Assembly (NCBI GenBank): GCA_027491255.1
Contig: JAIXWM010000020.1
Coordinates: 18,161 to 82,160, forward strand
Source: Rubrivivax sp.
GTDB taxonomy: Bacteria > Pseudomonadota > Gammaproteobacteria > Burkholderiales > Burkholderiaceae_C
Reading direction: 5' to 3'
Length of the DNA: 64,000 nucleotides
Shown here: piece by piece, positions 44,101 through 56,100 of the stretch
Numbering within the stretch: position 1 is the stretch's first letter
Layout: each line of letters begins with the position of its first letter
Notes under the pieces: model-generated
Database searches by the model: none
Seen by the model: only the letters and a program-made list of their open reading frames with translations
What the model was told of the DNA's origin: nothing
Translations under genes and position numbers: made by a program

Positions 44101-47100
44101 AAGGCGGCGATCGCCGCCGCGGTGCCTTCGATCGTGACCGCCCGTCCATCGGCCGAGGCGACGACCGTGACGGCATCGCCGGCCTGCGGGCGCAGGTCGA
44201 GGCGGCTGGCGCCCGCCGACCCGGCGTCGCCAGCGGGCACCGCGAGCGTCAGGTACAGCGGCTCGGTGTCGACCGTGCCGGGCTGGTCCTCGCCCTCGGC
44301 CGCCACCACGGCGCTGCCGCGCAGCCCGAACTCGGCCTGGCCGAAGCGCAGCTCGTCGGAAGCCCCCGGCGTGATCCAGAACTTGCCGGTCAGCGCCGCG
44401 ATCTCGGGCGCGATGCCGCCCGCAAAGGGCCCGACATTGGTGCGGCCGTCGTCCAGGTGCACGCGCGCCGTGGCGGTGCCGTGCTCGCCCACTGCCGTGA
44501 GCGTCAGGAACTGGGCGCCCCCCACAAAGGTCAGGAGCCATTCGCTGTCCAGCCAGTGGCCGATCGCCGCCGCCTCGCCACGCAGGATCAGCCCCTGCAG
44601 GCCTTCGCTGCGTCCGTCGACCTGGCTGGCGTAGAACGGCAGCTGCTGGCCGATCGTCTCGACCGTGATCACGCTGCCGGCGTCCGAGGTGACCTCTACC
44701 GTCCACTCGAAGACCTGTTCGTCGTCGGCCCCCTCGAGCATCACGAGGGCGCGCAGGTCCGGGGTCGGGTACACGACGCCCACCGGGGCGGGCGGCGCCA
44801 CCCACTGGTAGGCGCCCACCCGGGGGCCGACATCGGCATCGGGATCGGCAGCCAGTTCGGCCTCGGCCTCTTCCAGAGCGGCGTCGATCGCCTCGCGCAG
44901 CGACTGCGCGATCTGCGACAGCGCGAGGTCGTCACCGGCCAGCGGACCGGCCGTGTCGCGGTCGACATGCAGGTCGGCCTGCTGCACCCGGTAGCTGACG
45001 GTGCGCCCGGCGGCCGCATCGCCCGCCTCAGCCGTCGCGCCCGCATCGCCCGCATCGCCCGCATCGCCCGCCTCGTCCGCCGCCGCGCCAAGCGTGACCG
45101 TGATCGTGTCGCCGGCGACGAAGCGGCCTGCGAGGACGAAGCTCGCGGTCTGCGACTTGCCCGCGGACGCCTCGCGCATCAGCGGCAATTCGCTGCCGAT
45201 CACGCCCAGACGGCCATCGCCCGAGGCCTGGATGCTGAACTCGACGGTGTCGCGCCCGTCTCCGAGCACCGTGGCCGGCAGGTTGATGGCGTTGTAGGGC
45301 CAGTAGTAGGGCAGGTTCGCGGCCTCGATCGCGATCGCCGCCGGCGCATCCAGCACCGGCGCGGCGATGACCGGCGCCACGTGGCTGACGAGGTTCGCGT
45401 CCACGCCCAGCGTGTGCACGTTCAGGCGCAAGTCCTCGGGCAGGCCGAGCAGCAGGTCGACGCCGCCCACCACCGCGGTGGCCGTCGTCCAGCGCGTGTC
45501 CGCATACGCGCCCTGGCCGTCGAAGATCGCCAGGCCGAACTCGATGTTGCGCACGCCCAGGCCGCGGGCGTCGGGGTTGAGTTCCTCGCCAGCCAGCACC
45601 CCGTCGCCATCGGCGTCGGTGCCGTAGGGGCCGAGACCGATAAAGCCCGACAGCCCGGTGCCGCCGATCGACAGCATGTCGGCGTCGACCTTCGTGCCGT
45701 CGGTCAGCGTCACCTGCTGGCTGCTGCGCTCCACGGCCAGCGAGCCGCGCACCTCGACGAAGCCGCCGAGCGAGAGCTCGATCTCGCCGCTGGCACGCAC
45801 CAACTGCCCGCGCGCGCCGGGCGCGTCCATCGCCATCGACCGGCCGGTGCCGGTGATGACCTCGAGAGCGCCGTCCTCGGCCGTGTAGTCGATGACCTTG
45901 GTGTCGGCATCGAAGGCCGCGTCCACGCCGTGCACGAGGTTGATGTCGACGGCCAGGTCGCGCGCAGCCAGCGTCACATCGGGCACGCCGACGAACTCGA
46001 TCGACCCGGCGCGCGCCTTGACCGTGGTCCACGACAGGCCGGCGATCTCCTCCTGGGACGGCGCGGCGGAGGCAAGGACGAGACCGAAATCGACGTCGCC
46101 CAGGGCCAGGCCCAGCGAGTCGGCCTCGGGCTCGTCGCCCGCATCGATGGCGCCGTTGCCGTTGCTGTCCTGCCAGTACGGGCCGCGGATGCCGGCGAAG
46201 GCATGCAGGTCCTCGCCCCCGATCATCAGCGTGTCGACGCGGATCTCGGTGCCGTCGGCCAGCACCAGGTCGCGTGTGGACTTCTCCAGGCCCATCGAGC
46301 CGCTGGCGTAGAAGAAGTCCGCCACCTGGATGCGGAAGTCGGCCGAGGCGCGCAGCAGCGTGCCCAGCCGGCCGGAGAAGTCGATCGTCACCTCCTCGGC
46401 GGCGCCGGTGTCGGCATCGGTGCCGCCGGTTTCGATCACCAGGGCCGGGGTGGCCGCGACGCCACCGTCGGCCGGGCCGCTCGTCTCGCCTGCGGCACTG
46501 GCGTAATCGACCACCGTGCTGCCGTCGCTGCCCAGGTTGACGGCCACCTGCAGCGCGCTGGCGTCGATGTCGACCACCGGCAGCCCGATCTCGGTGGCCT
46601 GCGCGGCCGCAGCCCAGGCGCTGACCCAGCCGCGCGGCGCTGCGGTGGTGGCCTGGGCGTCTTCGTCCGACCCCGTCTTCTCGACGTGGATGACCAGCGC
46701 CACGTCGACCCCGCGCAGCTCGAAGCCGGCGGCGCTCGTGTTGCGGGCCTCCTCGTCGAGGTCGCCGTCGTGGTCGGTGTCGAGCCGGTAGGGGCCGTTC
46801 AGGCCGACGAAGGCGTCCAGGTCGTTGCCGGCGACGATCCAGCGCCGCGCCTGAACGCTGCTGCGGTCGGACAGCGTGACCGCGGCGTCGGCGTTCTGCA
46901 GCTGGAAGCGGCCATCGACCGTCAGGAAGCCGCCGGCGCTCAGCGTCATGCCGGCGGCGTAGACGCGGTCGGTGCCGAAATAGTCGCTGTTGAAGAACAT
47001 GCCGATGACGTCGGCGTCCTCGGCCGCGTGCGCGCGCACCGTCACCTGCTGCGCCAGCGGCCGCTCGACGACCAGCAGCGCCAGCGCAGACGGCACCGAC

Positions 47101-50100
47101 TCGACCTCGCCCTGCAGCTCGGTGGGCCGCAACACCGTCGCGCCGCTGTCGTAGCCGAACAGGCCGGTGGCCGTGTCGAAGCGCCCGTCGATGCCGCCCG
47201 CGGCCCGGATCAGCTCGCTGCCCTCGCCCAGGCGCGGCACGTAGGCATCGCCACCCGGCTCCGCGGCGGCGAGCACCACGTCCAGCGCCGCGCCGGGCAC
47301 GGGCTCGTTGCCGGCGACCGGTCCCGCCAGGGTCAGGGTGCCGGTCACCTCGAGCCGGTCGGACTGCCCGTCGCCGAACAGCCGCAGGGCCAGGCGCTGG
47401 CCGGCCGCCAGGGTCTGGTCGCCGACGACCCGGATCACCCCCGGCGCATGCACCCGCCCGACGACCCCGCCGGCGGCGTCGCTCCAGAGGCCGTCCACCG
47501 GACCGAAGGCGCCGATCGACAGGCCCCGGGCGGCCTCGACCTCGATGTCGCCGGCAATCTGCAGGCCCTGCATGCCGGACAGGCCCACCCGCTCGCCGGC
47601 CTGCAGCCGCAGGCCGCCGCCGAGCGCGACCAGCGGCGCATCCACGTAGAGCTGCGAGTCCTCGCCCAGGACCGTCAGCGTGATCGACCCTGTGTCACCG
47701 GCGCGGACCTCCGTGAGCACCGTCAGGCGGGCCGCCTCGCCATCGACCAGGGCAGCGCCGGCCGTCAGGTCGACCGCGCCGGCGTCGAGGCTGCGCAGGC
47801 CCGCGCCGCGACCCTCGACCTCGCCGACGGTCAGCGAGTCGGCCTCGACGAGCCGGATCGCGCCCGTGGCCTGCGCTGCGAGCAGGTCGACACGGATCTC
47901 CAGTGCGTCGGTCAGGCTGACCGAGCGCGGCCCGTACAGCAGCAGGTCCAGCCACGACGCCTGCGCCGCCGCCGGCAAGACGCCGCCGGCGCGCACGTCC
48001 TCGCCGATCGACTCCGCCGCGTCGAGCCACAGCGCACCGGCCACGATGTCGACGTCGCCTTCCTTGCTGCCGTCGGCATCGGTGATCGAGCCAGCGCGCG
48101 CGATCAGGGACACCGTCGCGGCGCCGGCCTCGAGGCGCGCAACCGCCACCGCGTCGCCCGCATCGAGGGTGATGTCGCCGGCCGGGGCCTGCGGATCGGC
48201 AGCGGCGGTGTCGATGGAGGCCCCGTCGGCCTGCGTCACCGAGCCGCGCACCGCCGTCAGCGTGACGGCGCCGCCGCCCGATTCGATGCCCGAGCCCGCG
48301 GCCTGGCGCAGTGCCCCACGGGCCAGCAGGTCGACCGCGCCGCCGGCGGCTACGACGTCGCCGGCCAGGTCGAGGTCGGCCCGGGTGGACAAGGCCACAC
48401 GGCCGCCATCCCCGGCCTGCGTCAGGCCGTCGACGACGAGCGCGCTGCGCGACTGGTTGGCGATCAGCAGGTCGCCGGCGTCGGCGCTGGCCAGCAGCCT
48501 GCCGGTGTTCAGCACCAGCCGCGGTTCGGCGGCGGTGGTGGTCGTCGTCACCAGCTCGCTGTCGGCCTCCTCCAGCCCCCAGGCCAGCATGGTGGCCCAG
48601 GGGTCGACCCAGCCGCCGATGCCGCCGCCCTGCGCGTCCAGGCTCACCGCGGCCGCGGCGAGGTTGGCAAAGCCGCCAGCCTCGGCGCCCAGGATGGCGC
48701 CGGACACGGTCTGCAGAACCGCGCTGCCGCCGGCCGTGACCCGGCCCAGCACCAGGTCGCCCTCGACCTCGCGCAGGTGCAGCGCCCCGGCCACCTGGCC
48801 GTCCAGCCGAGCGCCCGCGCCGACCAGGTCGATGGCCAGCGGCGCCTCGGCGGAGCCGACGTCGCCGGTGGCGGTGAACAGTTCGAGCGCGGTCGCGGTG
48901 ACCTCGGCCAGGCCCTCCACCACGATGCCGTCGCGCGCCGACAGCGACACCGTGCCGCCCTCCAGGCGCAGCGGCTCGCCGTCGTCGGCGCCGGCCAGCG
49001 TGAGGGCACCGCCGCCGGCCTCGATGACCAGCTCACCGCCCCAGGTCTGCACCGGCCCGGCGATCGTGATCGCCCCCATCGTGCGCAGCACGATGCGGCC
49101 CGGCGTCGCGCCGTCGGCGGCGTAGGCCGTCGCCATCGGCACCTCGAAGGCGAAGGCGCGCGCCATCGGCAGCGCTTCGTCAGCCGCGGGCGCGGTCGCC
49201 TCGGCCGCTGCCGGCGCCGCCCGGCCCGAACTCAAGGCGCCGATGGTGATCGGGTTCGTGGTTGCGGCCTCGATCTCGATGTTCCCGGCGGCGCGGATGC
49301 TCAGCGCGCTCAGATTGCTCTGCGCGCCGAAGCGGCCGACCACGTCGCCGCCGGCGAAGACCTCGATCGACGCGAGCTTCAGCACCGCCTCGCCGAGCTC
49401 GACCTTGCCGGTGGCCGCGATCTGCACCGGCGCGTCGGCACCGGCCTGCGCGATGCGGGCGGCGACCCAGGCCTCGTCCAGCACCAGATCGCCCGCGACC
49501 ACCTCGCCTTCGAACTCGTCCGGCAGGACGTCGGAGACGCCGTCGGACACGAGCCCGATCCAGGTGCGTCCCGCGGCGGTCAGCCCGTCCTGCGTCAGGG
49601 TGACGCTCAGCTCGCCCTGGGCACCTTCAGGCAGGCCCAGCGCGGGGTCGGGCTCGGCCGCGGCCACATGGACCAGCGCGCCGTCCTCGGCCAGCCAGGC
49701 CGCCAGGCGCTCGGCCGGACCGGCCAGCCGCAGCGCGGCGTAGACGGCCTGGGCGTCCAGCGGCAGCCGGTCCTGGCCCAGGGCCACCGGGCCGGCGCCA
49801 TCGGCGAGGCTCACGCCCGTCGGCAGCGGCCGCGCGATGCGCAGCCCACCGCCAGCCACATCGAACGCGACCTCCATCACCGCCGCCGTGCCGGAGAAGG
49901 CCGCCGGCAGGATGGCCTGGGCGCCAAAGTTCAGTGCGCCGCCAGCGCCGGGCTCCAGGTGGTGCGGCAGCGCCAGCCGCGGCGCATTACGCAGCTGCGA
50001 GCTGTCACCGCCCGGGCGGGCCATCTGGACCTCGACACGCGCGCTGACGCCAGAGGCGGCGGCGATCGCGTCGATCGACAGCGTGCCCGACGGGCCAACA

Positions 50101-53100
50101 TAGCTCAGGTTCCCGGCCGTGCCGAGGTAGGCGTTGAGGGCCTCGACACTGCCCGACAGCTGCAGCACGCCGTCGGCGCCGACAGCGACGTCGACGCCGT
50201 CGTCAGCCGCGTCGACCGGGCTGAACAGGCCCGCCGTGGCCGCCTCGCCGCCCGCCGGCATCGGCGGCCTGATCGTCAGCGTGACCGCACCGACGGCGCC
50301 GGATGCCAGCAGCAGGTCCTGGTCGAAGACCACCAGCGACGTGCCCGAGGCCGCCAGGGTCAGCGTCTGCGGCAGCGCCAGCGCGAGCGACGCGGCCTCG
50401 GTGTCCAAGGCCAGCAACACGAGCTGCGCCTCGGACAGCGCCTCGGGCGCTGCGCCCGTGTCCTGGGAAGAGGCACCCGCCAGGCGCACGCTCAGGGTCG
50501 CCGGGTCGGCCGCCACATCGCCCAGGTAGCGCAGCGCGCCGGGCCGGGACAGGTAGGCATTGAGGTCGGCCGCGCTGCCCACGAGGCGCAGGACCCCGCC
50601 CTGCCCTGCCGTCAGCGCCATCCCCGCGGCCGACGCCGTGACGGTTTCGGAGGCCGTCCACGCCAACTCGCCTGCAGAGACCGTCAGCACGACCTCGATC
50701 GCGCCCTCGCCGCCCACCGCGTCGGCGGGCAGCAGCAGTTGCCCGCCAGCCGGCAGGTCGAAGCGCTGCGGCAGCACGAGCGTCGGCGTGGCGGACGGCT
50801 GCTCAGCCGCCGCCGTGGTGGCGATGGCGATGCTGCCGCGGCTGGCCACCGCATCGACCACGCGCACCGCGAGCGCGGCGTCGCCGGCCGGGTCGAACCA
50901 GACCTGGCCGGGGGTGCCGAACAAGGCGTTCAGGGCCTGCGCGCTGCCGGTGACGCGGGTGCTGAGGAGACCGGGCTCGGACGCGTCGACCGGCGCGCCG
51001 GCGCCCACCGTGACCGTGCCGGCAGGCAGCTCGATCGTCGAGCCGGCCAGCCCCGCGAACACGAAGCGCTCGAGCGGGGCCTCGAGTTCGACCACGACCG
51101 GCGCGTCGCCCGCGGCCTGGAAGGCCTGGGCCGACAGCACGAGGGGCAGCAGTGCGCCAGGGGTCGCGACGCGGCTGGCGGGCAGGCTCAGCGTCGCGCC
51201 CGAGAGCTGGGCCGCCGACAGCGTCGGCGCGACCAGCGTGACGGTGTCGCGGGCCGCGTTGCCGGCGGCATCAGAGAGCCGCACGCTCAGCGCGACCGAG
51301 GCCAGCGCAGGACCGGTGTAGTCGATGCGCCCGGCGCTGCCGGCCAGCAGCGCGGCCAGCGCCTCGGCGCTGCCGCTCAGGCGCAGCAGCCGGGGCTCGG
51401 CCGCGGCGACGGTGATGCCGCTGTCCGCGGAGACGGCCACCGCGAGGCCCTGGCCGGCGCCAAGCGCCAGCGCGTCGGCCTCGGCCGGCAGGGCGAGCTG
51501 GAGACTCAGCGTGCCGCTGCCGGCGAGCGTGGCCGCAGCGAACTTCAGGTGCGAGGCCGTCTGGGGCGTGACCCACAGCTGCGACGACAGCGCCGCGAGC
51601 ACCGGGGTCCGGTGCTGCTCCAGGCTTGCGCCGGCCAGCAGCACATCGGCGCGGGCGATGCGCCCTGCCGCATCGGCCACGGTCACGCGCACCGTCTGCG
51701 GGACCGCGTCGGGCGCGGTACCCAGCAGCGCCGCGCCGGTGTAGCGCACGCGACCCTCGGCCGCGGCCAGGTAGTTGCCCAGGGCAGCGGCCGCGCCGCT
51801 GAGCGTCAGGCTGCCGGACCCGCTGCCGGTCACGGCCACGCCCAGCTCGGCATCCGGCGCCGCGCTGAACGTCCCGCCCGCGGCCACGGCCAGCGTCACG
51901 GTGCGTGACCCGTCGCCGCCGCCCAGGCTGCCCGCCGGCCACACCAGCGCGCTCGCGCTGCCGGACACGACATTGAAGATCCCTGGCGACGTCAGCGTCG
52001 GCGCGACCGCCAGCGCGTCAGCCGTCAAGGCGATGCCGCCCTGGACGCTGCGCTCGCCCGTCGCCAGCCGCACCGTCAGCACTGCGTCCGGGCCCTCGTA
52101 GACGAGGCGGCCGGAAGCAAGCCAGGCGTTCAGCGTGGCGACCGTGCCGCTCAGGCGCACGCGGTCGGCGGCCGGCTCCAGATCGGTCACGGCGGCGAGC
52201 GCATCGCTGTCGCCTGCGCGTGCCGGCCTGACCGTCAGGCTCCCCTGGCCGACCTGGAACTCCAGGGTCAGCTCGGCCTGCGGATCCGCGGCCAACGCAT
52301 CGGCAGGCAGGGCCAGCACCGCGGCCACGCCCTCGCTCATCGGCACCACCGCCGGCAGCGTCAGGCCCAGGCCCGCCGGGCCCGCGGTCTCGACCATCTC
52401 GACCGCCTGCAAGGCGATCCGCGCCGCGGCGGCGCGCGCCAGGCCAGCGTCGTTGCGAACACTCAGGCTCAGGGTCCCGCCCGGGCCGCTGTGGCGCAGT
52501 CCGCCGGCGGCCAGCCAGGCGTTCAGTTCAGCGGCGCTGCCGCTGACGCGCACACGGTCGCCCGCCGCGTCGGCATCGACGAGCGCCGAGCCGGTGGCCA
52601 CGCCGAGCGTGCCCGCATCAACCTCGGCCTCGAGCACCAGGCGGCCGCTGCCCTGCACCGCTTGTCCGGCGATGGCCAGGACCGACTCGACCCCGGCGAA
52701 CACCGGCAGCGTCTGCGGCAGCGCGAGCGCGGGCACCGCCGGCGAGGCAGGCGCCAGCACCACCGAGGCCCCGAGCTGCTGCGCCGCTGCGTCGAACTCA
52801 TCCCCCTGACGCAGCGTCAGTGCCAGTGCGTCGCCCGGCCCGGTGTAGGTCAGACGCCCCGCGGCAAGCCAGGCGTTCAACTGCGCGGCCGTGCCTTCCA
52901 GACTCAGGCTGCGGCCGTCGGCGGACGACGAGGCCGCAGCCAGCCCGCCGGCGTCGATCGCCGCCAGGCTGCCTCGAGCGACCGTCAGCTCCAGCCGCAG
53001 CACCGCCTGCGGCTGCGCGCCCACCGGCGGCGCCGGCAGGCGCAGGGTGGTCGGCGCGAGCCCCGAGCCGTCGACCGTCAGGGCCTGCGGAACCTGCAGC

Positions 53101-56100
53101 GTCAGGGCTTGAGGGGCGGCGATCGCCTGCCCCGGGGCGCCGTACTCGACGCGGACAGCGCCGGTCGACACCACCGCCGCGGCGCCCGCGGCCGGCGTGG
53201 ACTCGAGCGTGAAGCCGAGCGCCGAGGCCTGCGCCGCACGCACCTGCAGCGCCCCCGAGGACAGGTAGCGCGAGAGCTCGACGGCGGTGCCGCGCAGCGT
53301 CAGCGCGGTGCCGCTGCCGTCTGTCAGCGCGGCGACGGCGTCGCCGCCCTTCAGCTGCGCATCGGAAGCCCAGCGCAGGCCGAGGCCGGCGTCGGCGGGT
53401 GCGGCCACCGTCAGGCTCAGCACGCCGGTGCCGGTGATCGAGTGCGCGGGCAGCGCCAGCGGCAGCCAGGCGCCCGGCGTGGCGACGAGCGCCTCGGGCA
53501 GCCGCATCGTGCCCCCGGCGTTGACGATCCCGGGTTGGACCGGCGCCGCGAGTTCGAGACGCAGTCCCGCGCGGCCGGCTGCGCCGTCGATCTCCAGCGT
53601 CAGCGGCACGGCGGCGCCCGGCGCACCCAGCGGGCCGCTGTAGCGCACGCCCGTGGCCGAGGCGAGGAAGGCTTCCAGGTCGGCGGCGCTGCCGCGCAGC
53701 ACCAGGGCGCGCGCACTGCTGAGCGAGGTGTCGACCGCCACCCCGGCGCCGTCCGTGGCAGACAGGCCCTGGCCTTCGCCCAGGGGCAGCTCGGCCGCGT
53801 CCTGAGGCAGCGACAGCGTCAGCGTCAGGGGCTGCGCCGCGGCCGAGCCGGCGTCGATCTGCACGCCCGTGAACTGCAGCGGCGACGCCGTACCGGGCGT
53901 GACCCACAGCCGCGCGGGCACACTGGCCAGGGACGGTGCGGTGTCGCCGAGCCGCGCTGCGCCGTAGAGCTGCACCTGGGCGACGCCGGCCTGACCGGCC
54001 ACCACCGTGCGCACCGTCAGGGCCTGCGTCGCCACCCCGGTGTAGCTGAGACGCGCGGGGCTGCCCGCCAGGTAGGCCGACAGCGCCGCCGCGCTGCCGC
54101 CGAGAGTGATCTCGCTCGTGCCGCTGCCGCTCACGCTGACTGCCTGCGCGTCGGCGCCCGGCACGCCGAGGCCAGCGGCTTCGAAGACGCCGTCACCGGC
54201 GACCGACAGCGTCACGGTCATCGGCGCGGAGCCGGTGCCGAAGGCGCTGCCGGCGAAGACGATCGGGCTTGCCGCATCGGGCACGACCCCGACCGCGCCG
54301 GGCAGCGCCATCGCGCCGGTGGCCGGCGCGTCGGTGACTTCCAGCGCCACCGCGCCGCGCAGGCTCTGCGCGCCGCGCGTCAATTCCAGCTTCAGTTCCG
54401 CGCCCGCGCCCTGGTAGCGCAGCTCGCCGCTGGCGAGGAAGCGGTTGAGTTGCTCGAGGCCGCCGCGAAGCGTCAGCGTGGCGCCGGGCGATGCGGCGCC
54501 GGCCAGCGAGCCGGCCACCGCGGACAGGCTGCCCGCCGTCACCGCCAGGCTCAGCGTGAAGTCGTCGCCGGCAGCGCCCGAGAGCGCGAAGCCAGGCAGC
54601 GCGAGCGCCTGCGGGCCGGCCGCGCCGACACGCCACAGCGTCGGCAGCGTCATGCCGAGCGCCACCGGGCCGGCCGTCTCGACCACGTCGACCGGCTGCA
54701 GCACCGTGACCGCGCGGACCAGCCGGCCCGGCGCCGGGTCGGCCGCAGACGGCGCCGGCGACGCCTCGACGGTCAGCGTGCCCTGGACGGTGGGGTTGAC
54801 CGGCGACACAGTGCGTACGGCGCCGGCCGCGAGCCAGGCGTTCAGCGCCTGGGCCGAGCCGGTCAGCTCGATGCGTGTCGCGTCATGCTGGCCGAGCACG
54901 ATGCCGCTGCCGGCGAGGCCGTCGACCGTGGCCGTGTCGAAAGTGCCCCCGCCCGCCAGGCTCAGCCGCAGCGCCACCGCCGCCGACGCATCGCCGGTCA
55001 GCGTCGACGGCCCGAAGACCAGGCTCGAGGACACGCCGGCCAGCACCGGGTGGCTGGCCGCCAGCACCAGACCTGGCGTCACCGGCGAGCCCGAGCGCAA
55101 GGCGATCGAGCCGCTCAGGCGCTGCTCGGCCGCGGTCGGGGTCGTCTGCGCCTGCACCAGCGTCATGGCGAGCGCGGGCGGTGTCGACGTGCCGCCCGAA
55201 GCCGGCGCCACGTAGGCCAGGCCGCCGGCGCGCAGCCAGCCGTTCAAAGCCTCGAGGCGGCCGCTGGCGCGGACGATGGTCTGCGAGTTCGCCGGGTCGA
55301 GGGCAACGCCCTCGGCGGGCGCAGCGCGCAGGATACCGGTGTCGGCGGGCAGGCGCAGTTCCAGCGTCAGCACGCCGTCGGGGCTGCCCGACAGCGGGGC
55401 CTGCTCGAGGCGCAGCGCGGTCGGCGCCGCAGCGGCGCCCGACACCGTGAACTCCACGGGCAGCACCAGGCCAAGCCGCGGCAGCAGGCCGGCCTGCGGC
55501 GCCTGCGGCGGCACGAAGTCGACCTCGATGCGGGAGGTGCTGGCGATGCCCGCGCCCGCCACGCTGACGGCGATCGCCGTGTCGGCTTCGGCGCGCACCC
55601 GCAGATGCCCCGGCGTGGACAGCCAGGCGGCGATGGCCGAGGCGGTGCCGGTCAGGCGCAGTTGCGCGCCGCTGCCGGCATCGTTGCCGGGCGTCGCCGC
55701 GTCGGCGCCCGTGTCCAGCCGCAGCGACCCGGCCAGCGCCTGCGGCACCGACGCCCAGGACAGGGCGGCCTGCGCCGCGGCGGCGTCGGTGAGTGTGAGC
55801 GTGACGGTGAGCGCCGTGTCGCCTCCGGCGAAGGCGCCTGGCGCAAAGACCAGCGCAGCCCAGGCGCCCGGCGTGACGGCCACGGTCGCGGGCACGGACA
55901 CCTGCGTACCGGCCTGGACGGTGGCAGGCTGCGACGCCGCGGCCAGCGCCACCTGCACCGCGCTGGACGCCGCTCCGGCGGCCGTGCCGCCAGGACCCAC
56001 GCGCTGCGCCAGCACCAGGCCGAGCGCGATCGGCGCGCCGGAGGCCAGCGTCGCCGGCCCGGTGTAGACGAGGCGCCCGGCACCCGCCTCGGCCCGCAGC

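Larger units (their letters stand above)
37890..47040 (-). repeat. Repeated approx. 200-residue module with EF-hand-like Asp loop (7 clear loops, plus degenerate copies)
   Basis: A module with the order 'LGGFV.A.GSLGVEKST', 'DGS.V.VD.LT.GG.GL.AF.G', 'GPY..DSNGDG.ID..D', 'GF.L.DVEFALAL' and 'W.AL.A.AG' recurs. The Asp loops (D.N.DG.ID..D, dockerin/EF-hand-like) lie near 46770, 46165, 45605, 43670, 43135, 42580 and 40215. Copies at about 37900-39860 keep the beta framework but lack the loop. Several copies contain VLDF and TGTG boundaries. Calcium binding is inferred from the loop pattern. I do not recognise the framework as a named domain. Confidence 0.7.

Noticed and set aside
42204..51908. 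Plus-strand open frame of 3,234 codons
   Set aside because: Same explanation: antisense of the calcium-loop and Ig-like modules, with biased composition and no domain signatures.
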